From the NCBI GenBank assembly GCA_026122225.1, contig JANEZZ010001513.1, forward strand, positions 1 to 64,000: a stretch of 64,000 nucleotides of DNA, read 5' to 3'. Shown piece after piece: positions 21,580 to 32,895 of this stretch. Below the pieces are notes generated by a model. That model did not search any database. It saw only the letters and a program-made list of their open reading frames with translations, and was not told the origin of the DNA. The translations under genes were made by a program, and so were the position numbers. The first letter of the stretch is position 1. Each line of letters starts with the position of its first letter. This DNA comes from Heloderma charlesbogerti (lineage: Eukaryota; Chordata; Lepidosauria; Squamata; Helodermatidae).

Positions 21580-23482
21580 ATACAAAGGAAGAGTACAGGC
21601 AGATAGCACAGAATTGCAGGGATGGCGTCAGGAAGGCTAAAGCTGAGAATGAGCTGAGGTTAGCGAGGGATGCTAAAAACAACAAAAAGGCTTTCTTCAG
21701 CTACGTGCATAGTAAAAGGCAGAGGAAAGAAATGGTGGTTCAGCTATTAAATAAGGATGGCAAAATGATAACAGATGACAAAGAAAAGGCAGAGGTGCTC
21801 AATTCCTACTTTGGCTCAGTCTTCTCCCAAAAGAGGGTCTATGACCCCCCTGGCAAAGGCGAAGTACAGGCTGAAGGGGCAGGATTGCAGCTTGAGATCG
21901 ACAGGCATATGGTCAAGGAACACCTCATTACTTTGAATGAGTACAAATCTCCAGGGCCAGATGAACTGCACCCTAGAGTCATAAAGGAACTGGCAGAAGA
22001 ACTCTCAGAACCGCTGTCTATTCTCTTTGAGAAATCATGGAGGACGGGGGAAGTGCCAGATGACTGGAGGAGGGCTAACGTTGTCCCTATCTTCAAAAAG
22101 GGTAAAAAGGAGGAACCTGGGAACTCCAGACCAGTCAGTCTGACATCAATCCCTGGGAAAATTCTGGAGCAGATCATAAAGCAATCCATCTGGGAGCACC
22201 TTGACAACAATGCCGTGATTACTCGAAGCCAACATGGATTTGTCAAAAACAAGTCCTGCCAGACAAATCTGATCTCATTTTTTGATCAAGTAACCTCCCT
22301 TGTAGACCGTGGGAATGCTGTAGACATCATATACCTCGACTTCAGCAAAGCTTTCGACAAAGTGCCCCATGATATCCTGATGAGCAAACTAGCTCGAAGT
22401 GGGCTAGATGAAACAACGGTCCAGTGGATCCACAGTTGGCTACAGAATCGGACTCAAAGAGTGCTTATCAATGGGACCTTCTCAAACTTGGGAGAGGTAA
22501 CGAGTGGGGTACCGCAGGGCTCAGTCCTGGGCCCAGTGCTCTTCAACATTTTTATTAATGACTTGGAGGAGGAGGTGCAGGGAATGCTGATCAAATTTGC
22601 AGATGACACAAAATTGGGAGGGATAGCTAATACTTTGGAAGACAGAAACAAAATTCAAAGTGATCTGGATAGACTGGAGCGCTGGGCAGAAAACAACAGA
22701 ATGGCATTTAATAGGGACAAATGCCAAGTTCTGCACCTAGGAAAAAGAAACCAAATGCACAGTTACAAGATGGGGGATACGTGGCTCAACCACACTACGA
22801 GCGAGAAGGATCTTGGAATTGTTGTCGATCACAAGCTGAATATGAGCCAACAATGTGATGTGGCTGCAAAAAAGGCAAATGCTATTTTGGGCTGCATTCA
22901 TAGAAGCATCGCTTCCAAATCCCGGGAAGTACTAGTTCCCCTCTACTCAGCACTGGTTAGGCCTCATCTGGAGTACTGTGTCCAGTTCTGGGCACCACAC
23001 TTTAAGAAGGATGCAGACAAACTGGAGAGGGTTCAGAGGAGGGCAACAAAGATGATCAGGGGACTGGAAACAAAGCCCTATGAAGAGAGACTGTAAGAAC
23101 TGGGCATGTTTAGCCTTGAGAAGAGAAGACTGAGGGGAGATATGATAGCACTCTTCAAGTACTTGAAAGGTTGTCACAGAGAAGAAGGCCAGGATCTCTT
23201 CTTGATCATCCCAGAGTGCAGGACACGGAATAATGGGCTCAAGTTACAGGAAGCCAGATTCCGGCTGAACATCAGGAAAAACGTCTTGAGTGTCAGAGCA
23301 ATACGACAATGGAACCAATTACCTGGGGAGGTGGTGGGCTCTCCCACACTGGAGGCCTTCAAGACGAGGCTGGACAGCCATTTGTCGGGGATGCTCTGAC
23401 TTGGATTCCTGCATTGAGCAGGGGGTTGGACTCGATGGCCTTGTAGGCCCCTTCCAACCCTACTATTCTATGATTCTATAAT
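21580..23482 (+). mobile_element. CR1 LINE, 5'-truncated, best preserved copy
   Basis: Starts within the linker before reverse transcriptase (EYRQIAQNCRDG) and runs to the CR1 terminus ATTCTATGATTCTATAA. The endonuclease domain is missing through 5' truncation, as usual for LINE insertions. Compared with the copies at 16911 and 39128 it has few disruptions. No clear target-site duplication was seen. Confidence 0.95.
21705..23399 (+). pseudogene. CR1 ORF2 reverse transcriptase fragment with one in-frame stop
   Basis: An almost open frame for the reverse transcriptase and C-terminal part of CR1 ORF2; upstream codons back to about 21585 are also open. Visible motifs are SPGPDELHPRVIKELAEELS, VVPIFKKGKKEEPGN, YLDFSKAFDKVPHDIL, TSGVPQGSVLGPVLFNIFI, the catalytic FADDTKLGG, RDKCQVLHLGKRNQ and RPHLEYCVQFWAPHFKK. 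A TAA at 23094-23096 interrupts the frame after YEERL, and reading resumes in the same frame (ELGMFSLEKRRLRGDMIALF) to a TGA at 23397-23399. Without the endonuclease it cannot retrotranspose. The stop recurs at the same codon in the copy at 39128-40201, so it was probably inherited from a source element. It is not a host gene. Confidence 0.93.
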
Positions 23483-23900
23483 TGAATAGTTAAACTGTAA
23501 AGGCTGTTCCAGAGATGGGAGAACAAAAGAGGGCAGGGAAAATTGCAAGTGATGATGTCAGAGAGGCTGTGTGGTGGATTCTCTTGACTTCTGGGGCAAA
23601 AGGTGGGGAGGATCACAGTAGGAATTGATGATGACAAGCACTGATCCAGACAATGCCAATGTTCTTTTGTAATCAGTCTTATGTTTTCCCAGCGATTCTC
23701 CTGACATTTTGCTTAATGTGGAAAATCCGTTAAGGAGAGAAAGAGCAGAACAGCTGCATATTTTCTTTGATAGTGTGGACAGGAAAATGTGAAATGGAGG
23801 AACAGTGTGAGGAGTTGTCCCTAGGGAAGGTGGATGATGTGTTGGGGATGCCGCTTCTTTCCTGATTGCTTTTCATGTATTTCCTTTTGTAGAGCCATGT
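23483..23900. other. Intronic stretch, nothing recognised
   Basis: No recognisable repeat ends or gene. Confidence 0.45.
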
Positions 23901-23904
23901 TCTG

Positions 23905-24545
23905 CAACTCCTTCCAGCTCTTTAAAACAGAATTAGCAGCCACTTAATGAATTGCTTCTTTCGCTGCTTTACTCCCAGAACACATCGTCTTTAGCACCAG
24001 AACAAAAATCATCTGCTTAACATTGTAGTTTGCTTTGGTGCATTTTTTTTAAGTATGTTAATGGTATTCCTAAAGAACAGCCTTGTGCAAGGGTTATAAA
24101 TAAAAATGTGAACGTTTTCAATTTTGTGAATCAGCTTTGCAATGGTGGTGATGGGAGGGGGGACCTAGGTTTTTTTTTAACATAGCAGTGATGTGCTGCC
24201 AAGGAGGAGGGAGATCTGCTCAATCTTTTAAAAAGGAAACTGGTGTGATCGCCTTTGAGCTCTTCAAAACAGCATTAGCATCCACTAATTTATTTGATTC
24301 CTTTGCTACTTTACTCCTGGAATGCAATATTGAAATCACATGTAGCCAAGCCTTAACTTGGTAGTTTTTGTTTTTTAAATAGATACAAATGTTTGTTAGT
24401 ATTCCAGAAGAACAGGATGGATGGATGGATGGATGGATGGATGGATGGATGGATGGATGGACGCATGAAACCTCTTTGTGATGGGAGTGGGGGCTGAGGC
24501 TTTCTTTTTACAAATCAGGGAGAGGGGAATCTGCTCATTCTGCTT
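23905..24545. repeat. Diverged tandem duplication, about 342-bp period
   Basis: AGCTCTTTAAAACAGAATTA at 23916 corresponds to AGCTCTTCAAAACAGCATTA at 24258. It is followed in both units by a CACTTAATGAATT/CACTAATTTATTTG region, TTACTCC(C/T)(A/G)GAA, a run before GTAGTTT, then AAGAACAG and GTGATGGGAG. The second unit carries the GGAT microsatellite. Confidence 0.7.
24415..24461. repeat. (GGAT)n microsatellite
   Basis: About twelve uninterrupted GGAT tetranucleotides. Confidence 0.97.
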
Positions 24546-24694
24546 TCAGCTGCCCACCAGTAGCACCCCCACACACACCTTTCTAGCAACCATGTTTGTT
24601 GGGAAACCAAGCAGGAAGTTAGCAGACACAGGAGACCTGCGTGCTCCATATTTCTAAATTAAGGTATTCTAAAATACCACGCTTCCGGGAAAGA

Positions 24695-24737
24695 AAGAAC
24701 GAGCTAATGAATGAATGAATGAACGAACGAACGAACA
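24695..24737. repeat. (GAAT)n/(GAAC)n microsatellite
   Basis: Consecutive GAAT repeats change to GAAC repeats, consistent with a single T-to-C change that spread within the array. Confidence 0.9.
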
Positions 24738-25079
24738 AAAGAAAGGTGTTGGTGCCAGTGAGTTACACTCACCAATGCACATGCCCAGAATGGAGAAAAG
24801 GTACTGTGGGAGGGGTACAGAGCGGGGGGAGGACAGGGAAATGACACCTGGGCACATTCTGTCATGGACCACCCCTCTCATGTGGATGTGAAATCCCCCT
24901 ATGCCACCGAGATTGGTGTGGATCGTGGGTTGCAAAACCACAGACAACAGGACCCGGTACAGATACTGCTTAAACACAAAACAGGGCTCTATGTGGAAAA
25001 ACCCTGAGCCTTAAAGCACATACTTTAAAGGCACAGCTAGCAGCTACATTTTTTTTCTTTTTTACTCTACAGTAAAAAC

Positions 25080-25300
25080 TGAGGCCCCAATCTGGATTGA
25101 GACTCTAGAGTGAGGGTAGGAGGTCTTTAACCTTTTCCCTACCACTGCGCATGCAATATATATTGCCAAAAAGTGACCTGGTTGCCTAATGGATCGTGAT
25201 TTGGCAATATCAATTGTAGGTACAGGGGCCACGATCTGGATCGGGACTGCAGTGAGGGGAAAGGGTTAGAGCCCCCCAACCCCCAATCTAGAATCCTGAG
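25080..25300. mobile_element. Candidate palindromic MITE
   Basis: TTTAACCTTTTCCCTACC near 25126 is mirrored by GTGAGGGGAAAGGGTTAG near 25252. CAATCTGGATTGAGACT and GATCTGGATCGGGACT are direct copies. The family was not recognised. Confidence 0.4.
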
Positions 25301-25385
25301 CTTCTTGCCTTGTGATGCAGTGCCTCCCTTTCTGAATGCAAAGGCCAACCCTGATCAATCAAGCCCTGTAGATCCCTGGTTTTAG

Positions 25386-25505
25386 AGAAGGCATGGGGAA
25401 TGTGCGGCCCTTCAGATGTTGTTGAAGTGCAGCTTCCATCAGCCCTGCTCAGCATAGCCGTTGGTGAGGGATGATGGGAGTTGGACTCCAGTGATATCAG
25501 GAAGG
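25386..25505. mobile_element. hAT-type MITE (TCCAGATG family)
   Basis: GGGGAATGTGCGGCCCTTC and AGATGTTGTTGAAGTGCAG face GGGATGATGGGAGTTGGACT, the inverted counterpart. The 3' end is decayed. Confidence 0.65.
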
Positions 25506-27470
25506 CCTCATTTCTTGTCAGTCGTCAACAAATTTTGACATGGCTTATTAGCCAAACCCATTACTTGTGTTTGCTGTAGATGCCTCCTACCAGAGTCCCG
25601 TGCATGGTATTTGCAGAGGAAAGAGGGGTGTTTGCCCTTGAGCTGGTTCCTTGCAAAAGGTGCAAGCAGCACACTGCTGTTGCCTTGTGCAACGGCTCAA
25701 GGAGAAGGGAGAGAAGCCATTTCTCCCTTTTCCTATATGGGGATGGAGTAGAGAAAGGCATCCTTTCCACATGTTTTGTTTTTTCAGAAAGGTCCAGCAA
25801 TATGTTGCTGCTGCTGCTTCTGCCTCCCTAAAAGCCCACTAGGAAAGGAAAATAGACCGTTTCTCTCCCCCTATCCCCCAGCTCCCCATGGAAAAAGAAG
25901 GGTCATTTTCACCTGTGTCTGTTTGTGTATCTCAAAAGGGACAGGAAATTTCTCCAGGTGATTTTGATAAAGCATACGTGGAAATAATGAATCAGTGCTT
26001 GGAACAGCCCCACTCACTGCTACCATCTAATGTCAAATACACACAATCATACCGCTTTGTACTCCACATTAATCAGTCTATGCTAACACCCTCTGCTTCC
26101 ATACAGCTATACAGCTTTGAATCCCCTCTTCGCTCATAATCATACATTATCATACTGATTGTGTGTACAGTAGGGAGATTACAGGCCATTTAATGAGCAA
26201 CTAAATGTATTAAGTGACACTGTGTAGGCTTCCCTGATCATACTGCGCATGCATACTGTGTAATGCTGATTGCTCTAATACTTGTTTCCACCCATTCTGT
26301 GCTGTACTCTATTTAAGCTGTCCCTTTCTTCAGGTTATTTTCTTAAGTGTTGTTGGTTGAATCCTACATGTTACACAGGTGTTCTAGACAAGTCTCCTTA
26401 AAAAACACGCGCGTACACTAAAGTACCTGTTAATTCAACTTAGTGTTCTGGTAGATTCTGGCATCTGCCTGCTATGTAACCATCTGTGTCTTTTGATTTT
26501 TGTTGTCCTGAAGTTTGCTGTCCTATTCCAACTTTTAAAAACCTGCATTTTAGGAGTGTACTACACCACAGTCTACTACATTATTCATAGCATGTTTAAC
26601 CGTTGTAAACTTACCATAAGTATATGTTTGTGTACATGAATGTATACGCATACTATGTTTTTTTATAGTATAGGTGTTTGATCAGTGATGATAGCAAAAT
26701 CAGGGTTTTTTTTCCTTTTTTTAAAAAAATACCTTCTACATCCCAATTTTTAAGTGATACTTCAAGATCTGTTGTGGTAAATGAGCACCCCTACATCACA
26801 AGAGATGTATTTTAAAATTAACCCAATAATATCCCCTATTATGCATTACTCTGAGATATTAAAAGAACTATAATGCTTTGATTTTTAAAAGAATCAATAA
26901 AATCCATCACCCATTGGGATTCAAGTAGGAGTTTCAGTTCTGTCAACTTCAAGGAAAAGATCTGATTACTCTTCTCTCCAGCCCAGTTCTATTATTGATG
27001 AGCTGTCTTTACTGCTTATTGATCACATAATTCATTATAGGAATTATTGTACAGTAATTATAGGATTACTGTACAATATAGATTTTCTTCATATTGACAA
27101 AGAGAAATGGTCTTTGTCATCCTTTAAGAACTTGGTAAGATTATCAGAATTTGTCATTTTTTTCAACTATGAAGGTCCATGAAGTTTAAAGTCTACAGAT
27201 TATTGCTGAAAAATCTACTAGATGTCTTCCTATGCTATTCTTGCATACATCTGCTACCTTATTAAGGCTCAGTTTAGACTTTCTGAAGCAGGGTGGATGT
27301 TAATATTTCTTGTCCTAGATTTCGTTGGTTAGAGTGAACAAAGGGTTATATGAAAAGGTTGCTTTTAACCTCCTTTTCCCCTCTCCAAATGTAAGGTTTA
27401 CTTAAAATCTAGAAAAACAGCAGGAAGGCACTCCAATCACAAAAAGAAAAACAAGGAGAAAGTCACAACA
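25506..27470. other. Intronic stretch with one strong inverted repeat
   Basis: Repeat-poor, AT-rich DNA. Nothing recognised except the inverted repeat at 27046-27077, listed separately. Confidence 0.45.
27046..27077. repeat. Perfect 13-bp inverted repeat, 6-bp loop
   Basis: ATTGTACAGTAAT (27046-27058) and its exact complement ATTACTGTACAAT (27065-27077) flank TATAGG. The word ATTATAGGA also occurs just upstream, at about 27034. Confidence 0.9.
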
Positions 27471-27473
27471 GTG

Positions 27474-27632
27474 CCTATTATGTGCTTTGCCCACCCGATG
27501 TTTTGAAGAAAGGTCTCATTCTTCAGGGGCTGGTTTAATGTTGAGTTGTTCAAGCATTCACATAGTGCAGGTAGCCCCTGAAGAAGACTTTTTTCCAAAA
27601 CAGTGGGTGGGTCAAACACATAATAAGTAGGC
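27474..27632. mobile_element. Foldback element with paired CTGAAGA...CAAAAC motifs
   Basis: The arms at about 27474-27531 and 27573-27632 are inverted copies (CCCACCCGATGTTTTG versus CCAAAACAGTGGGTGGG; TTCTTCAGGGGCT versus AGCCCCTGAAGAA) around a loop of about 40 bp. There is no coding capacity. Each arm reads CTGAAGA...CAAAAC, which resembles a decayed hammerhead ribozyme core, though a functional fold is not evident. Confidence 0.65.
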
Positions 27633-30080
27633 AGTGGTTGTAACTTTCCCATTTTTTGTTTTGTTTTGTTTTTACCTAAAATCTAATCACTGACGTATTT
27701 GCAGATCACAAGTTTATTGGACATGGGGATGCTTCCAGATGAGGCGTTGATTGTTCAATCGTCCTGCCTCATTCACAGAAGCGGGGGCGGGGGTCAAGAT
27801 GTTGCCATCTTCCATTTGTAACCCTCCCATGTTTTCCCACTCCTTCTACCACCGTTTTTCTTACCACAAAAAATCAGTCAAAGAGGGAAAAGGCAGAATA
27901 GCTTCGGCACAATGTCTTTCAGTTGGTGGCACTAGGAAGGTAATGTTTGGGGTCCATATGTGCAGTATGCAGTTCTCAGTTACATCACTGGATCCATTTT
28001 ATAAACGAGAGATATTCAACTCAGTGAGCGTTCATGGATCATGACATTGGTGTACAAACCAATATATCTTTTCATATTATACACTGGTTGAACTTGCACT
28101 GCAATATGCCAAGACGATGTTAATCTGGATGAACATCTTGTTTTGTTATGTGCATACAGTTTTGGTTTCAGAGCCCATGACTTGAAGCAGTTGGGCAGAG
28201 GCTATTTGATCGGTTGCATGTTGAATGTATACAGAGCAGCCTATACCTCTTATTGCATACACTAGCTTAGTTTTGATTAGTGCTTAGATGTGGTTAATAG
28301 CCTTAATTGTGTAGCATCTGGCTACATGTGTTTAGCTAGAGATGCTTGACTAAAATGGAATCTTAAGAAGCACAAAGGAAAGATGGGCATTTCTTTCATT
28401 TCAGTGTATCCATCAAGTAGATAATTGGTTTGTACTTTTTTGATATTTGCATTTCTTAAATAAGTGGTTAAAACAACCTGATAGCTTTTAAACATTGTTA
28501 TTTATATTGCTTTGCTTATTTCACCTATTATAGATGCTTCTAGATATCTGCTGTGAATCATGCTTATCCCTATAGACTATTTTGGAACCATCCTTATTTC
28601 ATGCAAGCTCCAAAACATTTTTGGTATTTTCCCCACCTGCTACTTGCCATTTCCTAGTAACTGCGTATCTCTCTTAGTGCTTCCAGGTTCAGTTATAGCA
28701 GATCACTGGGCCTCTGGGCTTTAGGGGAAATCAACTGACACTTTGAGTTGCAGGATCTGATGTTTGCCTCATGCTATAGATATGTGGCAATCCCATTTTG
28801 TCTCCAAAACTACATGGAGGAACAATGGAATGGAGTATTCTGGAAGAGGGCATAGTGGGCTGGCTGGAACTTGAACAGGAGTAGTCCACACTGCAACATT
28901 TTGTTACAGGTCCCACTTGTTCTTATTGGATTCCATTGTGTCTTAAGGGTGCTATGTTTCCTGCAGTTTTGACCTTTCTAATTGTTTTTGACATATTGTG
29001 TACATCATTGCTGAAGAAGGACAGTAAAGTAAACATGAAAGTTTTTTTCGGTTTGCCACTGAGAAACTATTTAATCAAATCAACCAATATCCCTTGAAGA
29101 TCATTTAATTCAGTGGCTTTCAACCCATGTTCCAAGGTACTCTGATTCTTCAATGAGAAGATCAGTAATGGTGAACAAGCTACCGTGAAAGATGGACAAT
29201 GTGCAACCAAACAAGGGGTTGGGGTATGTTCTGGGATGTATTCTTAATACACGGTGGTGCATAACAGATCTAGCCAATGTCCCTCATGAACTGAAAATGC
29301 CCACAAATATCTGCAATGTACCTACGTTCCATGAAAAACAGGGCCGGATTTTTGGCTAATGACTTGGTTTGGACAAGGGTTCCCTAAAAGTAGGAACTTA
29401 GGTCAGTGGTTTTCAAATTTAAGGTGACTTAAGTTTAAAAATAGACAAAAACTCTTTTGAGTGAAATGTAGTTCTCAGTTAGTTTAAAAGATGACCTCTG
29501 CCCTTCACGACTGTAGGTACCCAGCAATACCCAGGGCTGGAGGCAAGTGGATGGTCACACAGATGGCTAGCAGCTGGAGCTCAGAGAGTCAAACAGAAGG
29601 AGACACAGGTCTGTGTACTCCTGAGCAGTGAGTTGTTTGGACCGAGAATGTGGGCCAGATGATATTCTATTGGATCCCTAGCCCTATTCAGGTATTCATT
29701 ATCCATGAGTACTAAATATGTGTAGATTGGGGTGGCCAGTTCCCTCCACCCCCCCGTCTCTCTGTCTCTCAGACACACACTCACACACGCAAAGTGCCCA
29801 ACATGTATTCATTTAAATGCTCGTACAGAGCCCCCATGCATGCAGTTCTATATGTGGTAGACTTGATCAGGAACTTTATCAATCACATGTAGTGGGCCCT
29901 CCACATGAGCATTCAAATAAGCACATGTCACTCAGGTGTGGATATTACAGTAATTATTTGTCAATCTTTTTAGACTTCTTGAATCTGGAACCTGATCTCG
30001 CTCATTAGTGTATGTTATTGTTACTTGGTTTATACATATACAGCCATAAAATCAGTTTTGAAGCTTCATTGGGTATGTCA
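27633..30080. other. Intronic stretch, mostly unrecognised
   Basis: Around 29809-29922 an imperfect inverted pair, TTTAAATGCTCGTACAGAGC and CCACATGAGCATTCAAAT, suggests a MITE remnant. Nothing else was recognised. Confidence 0.45.
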
Positions 30081-30087
30081 ATAGATC

Positions 30088-30213
30088 AGCCTTCCCCAAC
30101 CTGGTGTTCTCCAGATGTTTTGGCCTACAATTCCCAGCATTCCTGACCATTGGCCATGCTGGCTGGGGCTTAGGAGAGCTGAAGTCCAAAACTTCTGTTG
30201 GAGAAGGCTGTAA
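30088..30213. mobile_element. hAT-type palindromic MITE (TCCAGATG family), full
   Basis: The ends CAGCCTTCCCCAACCTGG and GTTGGAGAAGGCTG are inverted. The inner arms TCCAGATGTTTTGGCCTAC and GAAGTCCAAAACTTC flank the shared centre GGCCATGCTGGCTGGGGCTT. Confidence 0.8.
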
Positions 30214-30310
30214 TAGTTCATCAGTGTTGCCAGCTCCGGCAGCATAAATGTGATTGGAGAAGAAGGGCTGCCTGGTCAGAGTTCAGCACAGCTTCTTCAT
30301 TCCAATTCAC

Positions 30311-30712
30311 TAAGAGCCAAACTACATGTTACCTTATTTGTATGGAATGTAGCTGATTGGATCAGGACCAGCATGCACCAGGAAGGAAGGATTAACACAC
30401 ACACATTTTTCCCAAAATTCCACACACCGGCTTAAACAAAGGGGAAAGACTCCATTGACTCCAAGGGAGACTTTTTTTTCTTTTTTTTAACCCCCCTTCC
30501 TTCCCCCCGCTGCCCCAGTGGCAGTGTAGAATGTAAAGGGGAAACTGGTGGAGGACAGTTTAATCCTCCCCTCCTGGTCTACGTTGGTCCCAATCTGCAC
30601 AGTGACACTAAAGCAAATAAACCTATTAGGCTCAGCAGCACTCTACACAATCAACAAATGTGTCGTTTGGCCCGAAGTGAGAATCCATTGCAAAACATGT
30701 AATCTGCTTGAC
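30311..30712. mobile_element. Candidate MITE, unknown family
   Basis: GAGCCAAACTACATGTTACC at the left faces CAAAACATGTAATCTGCTTG at the right as imperfect inverted ends. A T-rich and C-rich run fills the middle. No target duplication was identified. Confidence 0.35.
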
Positions 30713-32725
30713 ATAGATGCCCATGTGCTATACTATCATCTAGGAACCACTGGCAAATATTTTCCTGCTTGTTTAAAATATATGATTTGTCCCCTCTGCT
30801 TTGCATGGCCATGGGTATCTATCCCCTTTGCTCATTCTCCCAGTTTTCATTCTTTCCTTTCTGGTAGTCATCTCTTGGGCTGCTTCTCCTAATATAAGTC
30901 CCAATATTAATTACACAAGGCCGCTGCTTCTCTTGGCCTGTCCTGTTCTCAGACCTTTGGCTTCAGGTCTCTAGGAGCACACTTCTGCTGCTGCTTCTCC
31001 CACACTTTCTTCGGTCTTACTTCCTGACCTCTCTAGAATCTGAGCAGCTCCAGAGACCCTTCTGCCAACCCTACTGTTTTGCGACATTTCAGCTTAATCA
31101 TTTGCTACCAGAACCTTCATTACCTCTACCAAAACAATTAACTGTTACTATATTACTAAGATGTTCTAGGACAGTAGTCATTAACCTTTTCTGACCTGTA
31201 GCCTTGTTACCCTAAACTGCAACATGGGATCCAGTTTTAATTTGGTTACTTAGGCCTCTTTTGCTCCCCCTCTTTCTCTCTTCTCTCTCCCCACCTCCCT
31301 GTCCTTTGGGTGTGCCTTCTCCTTCTGTCTTTCTCAGGTCATGTGTACATACATTACAGACATACTGGTTTAAGTTGGATGGGGAATGCCACTTAAACCT
31401 GTCTAGAGTCACTATAAATTAGTTGCATAGGCATGCCTTCACTCTTTCTCCTTTTCCCCATCTTTCTGTTTTTATATTCTTTAAACTGTTGTAGTACTAT
31501 CAGTACGTTGCACCTTAGATCAGTATGCAACCGTCTTGTGGATCCTGACTAACTAGTTGGAAGTCCAGTGTTCTTGAGGAATTCTACCAGATTCAGAGGC
31601 TCTTCTAACCATCTTACTGGGGGCCATATCTTGAGCTGGTTGACCCAGATATGAAACGCTCCATGCCTCCCATGAGTAGCACTCCATGCTATTTTTCTAC
31701 TTTGTCAAATTCTTTTCCATATTTTCCCTACAGTTTCAAAGCCCAGCAAAGCTAGGTACAGGACTGCTTGGCAGCATTAGCCCACACAGGTAACGTGGTG
31801 TTTGATGACAGGAAAGTTTAAACAGAATGAGTCACACATAATATTTTGGTGAACATCTGGATGTAGTTTGAGCTATGTAGTCTTAGTTTTTTATTTTGGT
31901 CTTGTAGCTCAGGTGAAAAGTAGGCCACCTTTCTATTCACTGTGATTTCTTTTTCACGGCCTCTGTGCATCACACACATGGGTTCTGAGTCTGCGCAGTA
32001 ATGTGTTTGGAATGTATGGACCACATGATCAACAAGAGGTAAGAAAGGCTATAAATGAAGGAATTGCTTTTGAGGGTATATTCTGGGGGTGTCTTATGTG
32101 CCCTATCTCTAAGAAGTAGGACTTGGCCAAAATGCTGAGAGCCTTTCACAGAAGTATTCTTGGGCTTGAAGCAAATTGCAGTTGATGAGCTGGGGCAAGC
32201 CGTGCACTGGCTTGAAAATATTTGCCCATTCAAAGATGACATGAAACATTATTCTCACTTCGAATGGATTTGATTATTTCTTCATGTAGCCAAACCTGGC
32301 TACATGTTTTAATGTCGTCAACAAACTTACTATATGATGCTTGATTGGCTAGGACTCTGTATTTGGAGAAAAGAAGCTGCTACTGTTTTGTTTAGTTAAT
32401 GGTGTGAAAGCAGCGGTTTATTGGGTAAACAGCCCTGGAAGAGCAAGTGGTTTTGTGGGAATGTTTTAGCCCTTCTTGCACAGAAAATGTTTGTTACCTC
32501 TCAAGTCTCTGTTGCTAAAACTAATTGTTCATATGACTATTCAGTATAATTCTGAATACCATAAGACTATCAATACAATTCCTTGATTGTTATATATTTT
32601 ATGTATAAACCAGCATCGTGTTTATGAAATGCAAAAGGTTCAAACTCTTTGGGTTTCTAGCAGCTAGTATTCTAACTCAGTTATCTCCCCTCCTCTCTAC
32701 TTCATAGAAGTCTTATTCTCATAAA
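30713..32725. other. Intronic stretch, nothing recognised
   Basis: Includes a CT-rich run around 31258-31345. No gene or repeat ends recognised. Confidence 0.45.
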
Positions 32726-32727
32726 GC

Positions 32728-32895
32728 AGGGATGTGGAACCTCTGGCCTGCAGGCCTATTCCAGAAGAATCTGGTTCTACATCTGGCCCATGGAGCCTCC
32801 TTGGGTTCCTCCAGAGGGTGGGGTTTGGGCTCCTAGCTACACCCCCTGGAGGGATCCCCACTGTTATCTCCATTCTTTTCCTTTGTAAGGTTCTA
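32728..32895. mobile_element. MITE-like fragment (GGGATGTGGAACCT start)
   Basis: GCAGGGATGTGGAACCTCTGG followed by GGCCTGCAGGCCTATTCC and TCTGGCCCATGG resembles the start of palindromic hAT MITEs also seen at 55655 (TCAGGGGTGGGGAACCTC). No matching 3' end was found. Confidence 0.4.

Noticed and set aside
21705..23096. 463-codon open frame as a host gene
   Set aside because: It is the reverse transcriptase of a CR1 LINE, with the CR1 3' terminus and two related copies in the window.
28960..29045. Hammerhead-like CTGAAGAAGGACAG...CATGAAAG
   Set aside because: No convincing stem between the two core words and no repeat family context; probably chance.
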